In this document: positions 47,701 through 59,700 of the stretch, one piece after another
Layout of the letters: the number at the start of each line of letters is the position of its first letter
Numbering within the stretch: position 1 is the first letter of the stretch
Assembly (NCBI GenBank): GCA_023213315.1
Contig: JAKCPI010001794.1
Span: 1-64,000, forward strand
Source: Euborellia annulipes
Lineage: Eukaryota > Arthropoda > Insecta > Dermaptera > Anisolabididae
Length of the DNA: 64,000 bases
Reading direction: 5' to 3'
The notes under the pieces: model-generated
The model's database searches: none
What the model was told of the DNA's origin: nothing
Seen by the model: only the letters and a program-made list of their open reading frames with translations
Position numbers and translations under genes: made by a program

Positions 47701-50700
47701 TTTGTGTCGACATATATTTAGTTCCCGACAGTACGGAACATTTGAATTCACTATGTAAAATTTATAAGCATGGGAAAATATTTATATTTTGTTACCATGG
47801 CAACCTTTTCTTCTATCTTTTCTATGAAGTACAAAAGTTAAGTGGTCTTCAGAAGATTTCAATGGCAAAATGAGAATATACATTTTAAAGAGCATCTAAA
47901 AAATAATTGATTTTTGAATTTTAATCAAAATAGTTGTAGCGAATTTTGAGAAAATCGAAAAAAACTGAAAAAGTACATCAGTAAAGTACTAGTACTATTT
48001 GGCCGATTTTGTTTAAAAGCTTATTTTCACGCTCCAAGGGGGTGTCTAACTTAAATATAAAATTTCAACCTCCTAGCTCAATTCCTTCATGCTTTAAATT
48101 GGATACATACAGAGACAGACCATGATGCGAAAACCACTTTTTTTTGATTCAAGGGATCTCAAAACGTGTATATCCATCAAAACTCGACTTCGAATTTTTG
48201 ACATAAATCCAATAATTTCTCTCTATATATATTAACATATATAGAGGTAAGAGAAAGTAAAAAACGACAGAGAAAAGATGAAATTTCTTGTTTAAATTCA
48301 TTTAATTTACTTATGCTTTTATATTATTTTAATTTTTTTAATTGATCACGCTAAGAAATAATTTTTTAAATTATATATAATTCCATCTAGCACTAAAGAA
48401 TCAAGACCGTGGCCTTTTTCTCTCTATTAGAGCTCAATTTTTTATGCCTAAAGATAAGTAATTTTCTTTTTTTTGGCTTCTTATGTTGGCAAAGTAAAGC
48501 TTATTAATTTTATCATTTATATTAAAAAATTCTAGGAAGTTTTCTGGATTCATTAATAAATTTAAAGATCAATCATTTTTTTTTTTCTTTTTTCCACCAA
48601 CCGATTAGTCAGACAGCCAAGGGGCCATGTGGTTGATATAAATTCTATTTCTGTTTTTATTTTTATGCAAATGCATAAAATAATTTTTATCTTTATATAT
48701 ATAAATTTTATTTCTTACCAAATTTGTATCTTAATTCAAGTTCTTCTATTTTCTCTAATCTATGGCAAGAGATAACGTTTTTTTGAGTCAGTTAAAGAAG
48801 CGTTAGGAGAGGAGTGAGCAACTCTTTAAGGCAGTCTGTCCAACTGGTTGCCGTTTTTAGGGGTGGTCAAGGTTTTTGACTCTATAACTGGACATTATGA
48901 TAAGTTCTATATATTCTATGTATTAAAATTTCTCAAAACTTTTATTTTCTCTTACCTATATATAAAATATAGCCTATAGAGAGAAAATAGGATATTGGTT
49001 TCTTGTTAAAAATTCGATGTCGAGATTTTGTGTCCCGCAAATTGGTCTGTCGGTGAACAAAATATCTCAGGAGCGAAAAGAACTAGGAGGTTGAAATTTT
49101 ATATTTGAGTTAGGCACTCCCCCCTCCCCCTCTCTCCCAGGGAGTGAAAATAAGCTTTTGTAAAAAATGGGCCAAAAAGTACTAGGCCTAGTATTTTACT
49201 GATGTACTTTTTCAGCTTTTGGCAATTTTCTCAAAATTGGCTTCAACGATTTTGATTAAAATTCATAAATCAACTATTTTTTAAATGCTCTTTAAAAAGT
49301 ATATCAGTGAAATGTTTCGTGGAAATCGTTTGAAGTACACTTTATTGATGTACTTTTACAGTTGTTTTGCGATTTTCTCAAAATTGGCTTCAACAATTTT
49401 GATTAAAATCCATAAATCAACTATTTTTTAGATGCTCTTTAAGAAATATTCCAGTGAAATTTTTCGTGGAAATCGTTTGAAGTACACTTTATTGATGTAC
49501 TTTTACAGTTCTTTTGCGATTTTCTCAAAATTGGCTTCAACGATTTTAATTAAAATTTATAAATCAACTATTTTTAAAATGCTCTTTAAAAAGTATATGA
49601 GTGAAATTTTTCGTGAAAATTGTTTAAAGTACACTTTACTTATGTGAAAGCATTCGTATCTCAGCGCATTCCTTGAACCGCGTGGCCAAGTTTGGAACTT
49701 TGGTGCTAAGAGCAACTAAATATATCTCGGCACTGTGACAAGCACAGTACAAACTTTCTCTTACCTTATTGAAGGTAAGAGAAAGTTGTGTGCTGTGCGA
49801 CCAGCCCCACCAGATTTTTTAAGAGGCATTCTTAATTGACAATTAGTTAACATCGAATAATACAAATAAATCTCATTAGCTCTATTATTGTTTTGCCTCT
49901 TTGATGTATTGATTAGAGTTCTTGACATTTACATTTCAAATTTAAACCCACTGGTTTGATTCCCGTTCAAAGTGATAAAATTTATTCCCATCAGAATAAA
50001 TATGGGTCAATTCGATTCTCTATTCATATTTAATAATTAATATGAAATATTCTAGAAATAAATATTTATTCTTCATATTTGCATTTATTTTGAAGTTGAA
50101 TTTGATAGGGGCTCTAGCAAACAACTGAAAAATTCCCTTGTTATTAAATAATGCCTGTTTTACTCTTTTTTTTCTGTTGTTGTTGTCAAATTTGCAACTA
50201 TAGAAAGAAGATCATCATGACGCAAACAAATTTAGATAAAAAGCTTAATACGAGCTTTTTTATTCTCTTATCCGTTGCTTATGTCTGGTTTTTATTTTTT
50301 CCATATTTTACTTATTTATTTTTTAAATTTTTTAAAGTTTTATGGCTAAAGATTCATGAGGTCCCTTTTCACTTTCCGCATCACATATGGTTTATAAAAG
50401 CGTGGATGTATGATTCCTATTAATGAAATTAAATTAATTAGCGCTCACGTTAATATCTCCTCTTTAAAGCATTTTAAATAAAAGCGTTTTTTACGTGTGA
50501 AAAAAAGAATTCGATGGCTGAGTGATAATCAACAGGGGCAGGTGGATGAAGGCAGCCAGCTAAAAATAAAAATTTTATTTAAATATCATTTTGGGAACGC
50601 ATTTTTCCCATCCTCAGGACGATAAAGTGTTAATATTGCTTAGATTGATACATATCGGTTCATACAAAAACCGATATGTATCAATCTAAGCAATGCGTTC

Positions 50701-53700
50701 ACGAAACGTCGACGATATTTAAGGTGCGCGTCTCGGGGTGCTAATTTTGGGAGATTCCAGCGGCCACAATTTTGAGGCTATCGACCTCAAATTTTTTTAA
50801 ATTAAAGCTATTTAAAATATCTACAACTTATAGAAGCCCTTTTTTGGTTTTTCGAAAAAATAAATTTTTTTTTTTAGATTAATCGCATTAAATAAAAGAT
50901 ATACAAATGTTGTAAAAATATATTTTGTAACGACTTTTAGCCCAATGGCGGTAAGCCAAAGGGGCAGAATAAAAAAAAAAAATATTTTTAAAAAATTCGC
51001 TCTATATCTTATAGATAATTAAATTAGTAATTCATTGTGTTAAAAAATAGTTAATTTTTTACGGTTAATTAATTAGCTGGAAGCTTTAAAATGAAATGGA
51101 ATAAATCCCCTGTATCCCTATGGGAAAAACTAACGCCATCTCTTGCCGCCTAGAGTAACTCGGTAGTGAATCGTCTTCTAACGGCTATTCGAGACGCGCA
51201 TCTTAAATAAAATTTTTATTCTTTGTTTGCTGCCTACATTCACCTGCTCCTGTTAACCGTTTTATGCTTTCTCTTGTAATATATAGTGAGAAAGTATTTC
51301 GATCATGTCAAAAATTCGATGTCGAAATTTTGATGGAAATACATGTTTTGGGATCACATGAGTCTATACAAGTCCAAGTAGAAATACTTCCTTAATTTTT
51401 ATTAGATACGTAGACCCAACGGGGGAAAATTTGTCAAATCAAAAGATTTTTAAAAAATAATATCTAGAGACCGGATTCCTATGCAATTGCCCATTCTATT
51501 TGCTGATAGGTACGTCACTGAAAACCAATTTTCCCTAAAGAATCTTTCCCCCTTGGAGCTAGGGTTCAAATTCTATATTGCATATTTTTTTGCATATTTG
51601 GTCAATATTGCATAAAGTTTTATGTACATGAACTTTTTGGATATTTTTTAAATTTTTTTTCAGTAAAAGTTTCAATTTATTTTAATTCTTTAATTTTTTT
51701 TCTAAAAACAAAAAAAAGAAAAGTTTGAATCCTTTATTACATTGTAAAAAAATAAATAACTATATATTTTTTATTCTTGATATCCTCTTTAAAGAAATAA
51801 ATTTAAATTTTGCTAGAATTTTCTTTGGATGAATATCAAATAATGTCAGTTGTGTTCATAGGGTGGATACAAGGTTAGGGGGGGGGGGGTAAAGGCGGTA
51901 ATTACCCCCCCCCTCACCCCACTCTGAGACAAAAAAATACTTTTTTTTCGAAAAAAAAAAAATTTATTTTTAATGTAAAATTTTAAAAATTAATACTTAA
52001 AAATTTGATTTGTATTTATATTCTCTGGCAAACAAGTACAGAAATGCGCCTTTAAATTACCGAAATTAAGGAAAAAATAGTGTGCTGTGCGATGAGTCAC
52101 ACCAGATTATCCCTCTTTCCCCCCCCCCCCGAGAAACACCCTGGATTCGCCCTTAGTCGTGTTCCATAGTTTCGAAGTCAAATTAATTTAAAGAAAAAAA
52201 ATGCCAAAACAGGGGTCCTCGGTTGATTCAAAAATTTCGCAATGGATTGCTCTCTGTTTTTATTAATATGCTCAAAATTTCGCATTTTTTTTTTTTTTTT
52301 TTTTTTTTAATTAAATTTGTAGTTTTTATTGTGAGACCAATTTTTTTTTTTTTCCTATCATTTTCCTTCCAAAAATAAAAAACCATTAGTTTTACATCAG
52401 TAGAAATCATGATTTGCCTTTAATTTGAAGCCATTTACTTAATATTTTTTGCCATAAATATATATTGCATATTTGGCTGCATATTTTAATACTTTTACTG
52501 CATATTATATGGCATATTTAGCGGTTTTTTTACTGCATAAAAATCCGGTCTCTAATAATATCAATACAATATTTCCCTTTCTAAAGAAAGATACGGCCGG
52601 AATAAAGTTTCACCAAAGCAACATTTCCTTTTCTGAACCCGACAAGACCACTAATTTGTTATAATTTAACGATCGATTGATTGTCTTTTTTTTATTTTTT
52701 TTTTTTTTTAGTCGGCCGATTCGTCTGGATCAATTCGCCGAACATTATCGGCAAATGTCGGCGGATTTCGGACTTCCGATTTTCGGAGGAGTTTGAGGAG
52801 CTGAAGCACGCAGCCCGAGAGCAAGTGGCCTGCACGGCAGCAGATTTGCCGGTTAATCGCCCCAAGAATAGGTTTACAAACATTCTACCATACGATCACT
52901 CCAGGTTCAAATTGCAGCCGGTTGACTGACGAGGAGGGCTCGGATTATATTAACGCAAAATTATGTCCCGGTAACTAACTCAACTTATTTTTTTATTCTA
53001 TTTATTCTTTGATTTTAAGGTGTATTTTTAGCAAAATAAAAGGTCGGTTCATTGAACTGTCAATTTTCAACTAAACAAATATGATCTAATTAAAAAATTT
53101 GATTGAGTTGAATATGAAAAAGTTTATTTTATAATACGAATTTTTTTGAAGATATGAATTATATTTTTTCCATAATATATTTTCAGATTTTGAGAATGGG
53201 TTAGGAAAAATTTTTTCCCTATACTTTTAGTGATTTTTAATTAAAATATAAAAAAATTCATTTTAAATTAAAAGGTTTCAACTACTTTATTTTTCATTGT
53301 TTCGAACTTTACTTCAATAATTGTCCCTCGAAATTTTCAACAGATATAATAGAAGTTTTCTTGACATAATCAAAAACATTGATTTCTAAATGAACATGGC
53401 TGTTTCTTTATCTGGGAGGTTTATAGGAAAAAGTCGAAGTCGTGTCACAAATCTATTTCGTTACAAATTCGAAAAGAGGAGAGCAAATTAAAGTTTATTT
53501 CTTCTTGTCCGATTCGATTTCGTCTCAATAAATATTCTACAATTTTCATCATTGTTCCCTAAATCAATATTTATTCATTTAAACATTTAAATAAATTTTT
53601 TAATAGGCCAAAAAATTATGATGCTGTTAATTTTTAAATGATTAACTTGATGAAGGAGAGATGGACACTCCACAACTTCGACTTTAACAGATAATTTGTC

Positions 53701-56700
53701 TGCTTCTCACTTTTTCACTCATTTATAATATTTATTTTATTTAATTTCCACTCTTGAACCATGATCTTCCTCTTAATAGATATACATTTTGAGATCACGT
53801 TTTGAGATCCCCTTAGACCAAAAAGTGGTTTTCGCAACGTGGCCTGTGTGTGTATGTCTGTAAACAAAATATCTCAAGAATGAAAAGAGCTAGGAAGTTG
53901 AAATTTAATATTCAAATTACGTATCCCCCTGGCACGTGACACGAAGCTTTTGAACAAAATCGGACAAAAAGTACTAGCACTTTATTGATGTCCTTTGTCA
54001 GTTTTTTTTTCTTCGAATTTTTTTTCTCAAAATTCGCTACAACGATTTTGATTAAAATTCAAAACTCAATTATTTTTTAGATTCTCTTTAAAATGGATAT
54101 TCTCATTTTGCCCTTGAAATCTTTTGAATCACACTTTACTCTTGTACTTAGGAAAGATGGGAGAAATGGTTGCCATGTTAATAGAATATAAATATTTTCC
54201 CATATTTTAAAAAATTTTTTATTTTGAATTTTTTTTTTTTTTTTTGGGGGCATTTGACTTTTATAAATTTATTTATTATTTATATTATACAGTATCGATG
54301 GCTTCCGGCGGGCGTACAATGGTCTTGTTTTTCGGTGGCTACCTATCCCGATTTTCAGCACCCCTTAGCGTTGCTTAACAACATTGATCTTGGTGGCTGT
54401 TGTTCTTTCTTCTTGCCAGGCCCGCCGGCACATCTTGAATTCGAATGTACAGTGGGCGCCACAAGTGCCTGATCTGCTCGAAAGTACAACTTTGAGCTTA
54501 GGCAATCAAAAATCTTAGCTTTGTGAAGTTTTATCTTAAAAGTAGCCTTTACCCTTCATTTGCATTAAAAAAAAAGATGATTTATTTATTTTAAAAATAT
54601 TGGTTTGGTGACTAAGCTCATGGCTGTGGAGCACTCTCGAGCAGTTCAGGCACTTGTGGCTCCCACTGTACCCTACTATCGGAAACTATATAGGGCCTTT
54701 ATGTCGACACAAAAAATCTGGTGGGACATGCACACAACTTTCGATTACCGAAGATGAGAGAATGTTGTGTGCTATGCGACCACCATATTTTTTTAAATTA
54801 AACTTGAAACAGCCGCAAGATACCTCCGTCCCAGAATCTTCATTAATTAATATTTTTTTAATATGAAGATTTCAATTCAATTTTTTTTTTTTTTTTTTTT
54901 TAATTATTTAGATACTTTTTGATTATTCCCATATCTGATCATTCTTTTAACTATAGCTCTATTAAAAGGACAAACCAGACTTGGTTAACTTCACTGTGAC
55001 ATGGTTTAAACTGAGTCATGGCTTTAATTGAGTCACGCCGCAGTTGATATAAAGTAACAAAAACAATTAGCAGAGACAACATTTAAGATTAGGCTACAGA
55101 TTAAAAAAAAAAACCTGGCAATTTTTCTTTTTTTATATTCAACTTACAAAATTGTTTCCTCTTATATTAAAAATCAATTTAATAGCGATGGATTGGAAGA
55201 CATTATATTCGAATGATTTGTTTTTACACAAATCCATTCTTTGCTTTTAGTTTTTAAACTTATTAGAAAAGAATTAAAAATAGAAGAATACAGTCTGAGT
55301 TGTTTCACTAACAGACCTATATATATATTTAGATACCCTCACCTGAATGAGTATACCCGAGTCGAAATCGAACGCCTGGTTTGAGTCTACAAAACCTCAG
55401 AATCTAATTGTTGTCTAAGTAGACTTAACAGAATCAAACTAGGATTTGAAAGCATGGTTTCTATGGGAATTTGATAGTCTGGTTTGGTTCTAACAAGTCT
55501 ACTTATGTCCCTTTTTGACAAGTTTAGACTCAGACCAGGTATTCGAAATACTAGTTTAAGTCTACCAGATCTACTATTACGACCAGCAGTACTGAATGCT
55601 GGAATCCTAGTTTAGGCCTATGAATTCTCATTTAAAATTTGTTTATATACATATATACAGAGTGACAAAAAAGTTCTGATAATTTTGTTAGATTAGCAAA
55701 GAGGTATGCTTGTTTTTTGGCAATGAGAAAAATAACTTTTAGAGTGTTTTCTTCAAATATTTCGAAGACATTTAATAGCACTTCACCGCTGATGAAGAAG
55801 TCCTATTAAATGCCATCGAAATATTTGAAGAAAACACTCTAAAAGTTATTTTTCTCAATGCCAAAAACAAGCATACCTCTTTGCTAATTTATACAACTTG
55901 GCACTCCACATTCGAAATTTTTTACTTTCTCTTACATCTATATATGTTAATATATATAGAGAGAAAGTATTGGATTCATGTCAAAAATTCGATGTCGAGA
56001 TTTTGATGGATCTTCACGTTTTGCTCTTCATTTCGCTACAATTAAATTCTTAAATAAAAGGAAAATCAAATTAATCTTTAAATAAAATATTTTTTGTTTA
56101 AATATCAATTTTCTTTAATTTGAGAATAAGATAACATATATTTAAAATATTTTAAAAATTCCAAATGCTCTTCGTGTCGATTTCAATATTTCTGGAGATT
56201 CATTACTGAAATTGTTTTAAAGAAAATATGGATGTAAAAATGAGTTTCCATCTCTAAAATAAATCACATTAATTTTTATCTTGACTGTATATGTAGGCCT
56301 ATACCATTAGCTATCACGTGTGGAAAAATATTTTTCTTTTCAGTAAGAACTTCATTTAGTTCTCTGGAAATGTGAAAAATATATAAATTAATTTTATAAA
56401 TTTATAATCTTTTTTAATTTGTCTTCTTACCTTTCAAAATGACATGAATGGCCAATGTTCCTTGTATTCATTTATTAAAATTAAAGTGGCTTCTTCAGGC
56501 CAATGTGTTTTTACAACTAAAATTTATAATGAATATAATTGAAAAAATTAAATAGAATATAAGATAACATATATATAAATAAAAAAAATAAAAATAACAG
56601 CTAACCTTATCATTTTGTTTTGGCTTGTTTTTATAACGTTGACCCTTAAATAAATAAAAATAATTAATAATAATAAAGAAAATTAATGAAAAAAATGAAA

Positions 56701-59700
56701 ATAAAACTTAAAACTTACTTCTTTTTTATCGATAATAAATCCAAATATCCAAGGAATGAAAGAAAATGAAAGGTGGTCATCTATTAAAGCTTTGGCGCTG
56801 AGATCGCACTGTTTTTAATTTTTACCCGAGAGGATTAGAAGGTTCAAACCAGTACTTCCCGAGTCAAAATCGAACGCCTGGCTTGAACCTTTTAGTCCTC
56901 AATTGAAGACTGCAAGGTTCAAGCCAGGCGTTCAAGTACTGGTTTGAACCTTCTAATTCTCCTGGCAGGTTTAGTAGGCTCAAGCCAGGCTTTCAATTTT
57001 GACTCAAATACTGGTTTGAACCTTCTAATTCTCCTGGTAGGTTTAGTAGGCTTTAACCAAATTTTAATCCTATCAAATAACAAAGGAATTGAGGACTAAA
57101 AGGTTCAAACCAGGCGTTCAAGTACTGGTTTGAATCTTCTAATTCTCCTGGTAGAATCAGTAGGCTTTCACAAAATTGTAAATAAATAACATCCTATCAA
57201 ATAACAAGGGAATTCAGGACTAAAAGGTTCAAACCAGGCGTTCGATTTCGACTCGGGTATCCTACTATTTATATTACAACCAGCGCTGACGTTTGAATAA
57301 TCTTCAAACCAAATGCAATTATTATAAAAAGTCGTTCATGAAAATTTTAATAATTAGATTAATTTATTTATTTAAATTTATATCTCTCTAGGCAGTGGCG
57401 GATCCAGAGGTGTTTCTCGGGTTAGGGGGGGGGGATTTGGAGTGACTGGTCGCACAGCACACATTTTTTTCTTAATTTCGGTCATTTAAAGGCGCATTCT
57501 GTACTTGTTTGCCAGAATATAAATACAAATCAAATTTTTAAGTATTAATTTTTAAAATTTTACATTAAAAATACATTTTTTTTTCAAATCTCAGGGGAGG
57601 GTAATTACTCCCTTTACCCCCCCCCCCCGGTATTCGCCCTTGTCTCTCTAGGACAGTTATGTCGTCTCTTGTCCTAGAAGAAAGGGGTTTCGATTCCAAT
57701 CGCATGCGATAAAATTTTCAATTGCGATCAATTGAACGAAAAAGACCTTAAACAAAAATAAAAATAAACTTTGTCTATATTACTTCTTTCTATTAAATTT
57801 TTTTTGTACTTACAAAAATTGGCTGGATATCTTTCTTATTTTCACAACGACTTTGAAGATTGTTCAAAGCCGAGAAGAAAGGACAGTGTTGGTTATAAAT
57901 ATAAATAAATAAATAGGGTCTACCATTGAAGCAACTCGAGCTGCAACTATAATTTTATTCTTTTCTATTTACCTAGACATACAGTATAGATCACGGATGG
58001 GCAGGATTGCTTTTGTTTTGGATTTAAATCCAATTTAGGATCTAAATTTACCAAAGAAGAAGAATTAATTACTAATTTTCTCTAATCCTTTCTTTCCCAA
58101 AGAAATTTAAAATAAAAAATAAAATTACTTAATTATTACTGACGGGAACTGTTTTCTAGCCCAGTGATAGAGTTTCTGCCTTTTGTGCTGGGAGTCAGGG
58201 TTTCGCAACCCGTCTCATGCGACAAATATTTATTTCATTTGAAGGGGCTACTAATCAAATGGAATAAATAGAGACAGGGTCTAAATGGCCTCCGATGCCG
58301 AAAAAGACCTTAAATAAAAAATAAAAAATTTTCAACGTAGAGAAAAATCTGGTGTGACTGGCGCACAGCACACAACTTTCTCTTACCTTCGGTAATCGAA
58401 AGTTGTGTTCTGTGCTTGTCACACCAGATTTTTTGTGTCGACATGTATTTAGTTTCCGACAGTACGGTACATTCGATTTTCAAGATGTAAAATTTATAAG
58501 TATGGGAAAATATTTATATTTTGTTACCATGGCAACCATTTCTTCTCCAAACACAGACAGACCATGTCGCGTAAACGACTTTTATGGATTCAGGGGACCT
58601 CAAAACTGGTATATCCGTCAAAATCTCGACATTGGATTTTTGACATGAATGCAATACTTTCTTTCTATATATATTAACATAGTAAGAGAAAGTAAAAATT
58701 CCCACTCATAACTCTGACACCAACATGATTTTGATTCAGAAACGTTGCCAAATAAAAAAATTTAAAAAAAGTTGAATGAAAGCATTTTGATAAAGGATTG
58801 GGTATAAAAAAAAAGGATTTAAAATCCAAAGATCTGATCCAAGAACTGAATTTTGATCTATCACTAGATTCAATTTCTGCAAATCGGCTCGAATTGAGAA
58901 TAGTGTTCTTTCCACTTATCGGATCGCGATCCTTTTTTAGTGGATTTTGCCCATTTTCTTTGTAATAAATTCATATAGAACAGTATTAAATGTTTTAATA
59001 AAAAAACTCGTAGAACTATTTAAACTTTTTTAGGGGCTGAAAAAGGAAGCAATTACCTCAAATATGCAAAAGGGATCCAAAATTTTTATTATTGTATAAA
59101 AAACGTCTTCCCAAAGTTATAAATTCTCATATGAATTTTAAATTATTATTATTCTTAATATCAATTAGTTGAATAAACTTCCCGAAGAAAAAATTTGTTG
59201 TTATAATTTTTTTTTTTTTTAGGACTTTCATATAAAATTTATTCCATTTGAAATAAATAGAGACCCCCCCCCTAAATGGCCTTCGATGCCGAAAAAGACC
59301 TTAAATAAAAAAATTTATTATTTATTTACAGTGAATAATCATTTCTAATTTATTCAATTTTCATTTATATTTAAGATCAAACTTCTAACCTTTGTTAATT
59401 ATTTATTTTTTAAAATATAGGCCTAATTAATATTTGAAATTTTCTAGGGTCACAATTCGCCGCGAGAATTTTTGGTGACACAAGGACCTCTGCATTCAAC
59501 TCGAGATGATTTTTGGAAAATGTGTTGGGAGTCGAATTCAAGAGCCATAGTTATGTTAACACGATGTATAGAAAAAGGACGTGAAAAATGTGATCACTAT
59601 TGGCCCTATGACACTCATCCTGTTTATTATGGCGACATTTGTGTCACAAATCTTAACGACAGTCATTATCCTGACTGGAGTATCACCGAGTTCCTGGTTT

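Larger units (their letters stand above)
41084..52711 (+). other. 11.6-kb intron between RPTP exons 11 and 12
   Basis: Holds two clear SINE A copies, several family H copies, a foldback with hammerhead-like motifs (45296-45560), a small inverted-end element (47307-47520), a palindrome-rich element (50535-51259) and a hAT-like MITE (51861-52156). Stretches such as 42570-44390, 45850-47300 and 48265-48930 show nothing recognisable. Confidence 0.65.
53762..54795 (-). repeat. Family H copy interrupted by two insertions
   Basis: The H sequence runs from TAGATATACATTTTGAGATC to the 5' hairpin (54715-54790). It is broken first by an S2 SINE (54231-54434), then by a TA-flanked MITE (54450-54668). 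Removing both leaves the H order CATCTTGAATTC, AATGTAC, CTATCGGAAACTA, TGTCGACACAAAAA as in intact copies. Confidence 0.75.
52971..59447 (+). other. 6.5-kb intron between RPTP exons 12 and 13
   Basis: Holds the nested H/SINE/MITE locus (53762-54795), a foldback (55700-55882), a motif-rich block (55335-57262), a hAT-like MITE (57393-57642), family B SINEs and a deleted family H copy. 52971-53760 and 58710-59215 show nothing recognisable. Confidence 0.65.

Noticed and set aside
52712..52970. Processed or decayed pseudogene of the phosphatase
   Set aside because: Introns are retained, the reading frame is perfect in the thirteen other exons, and the net change is +3, which fits sequence error better.
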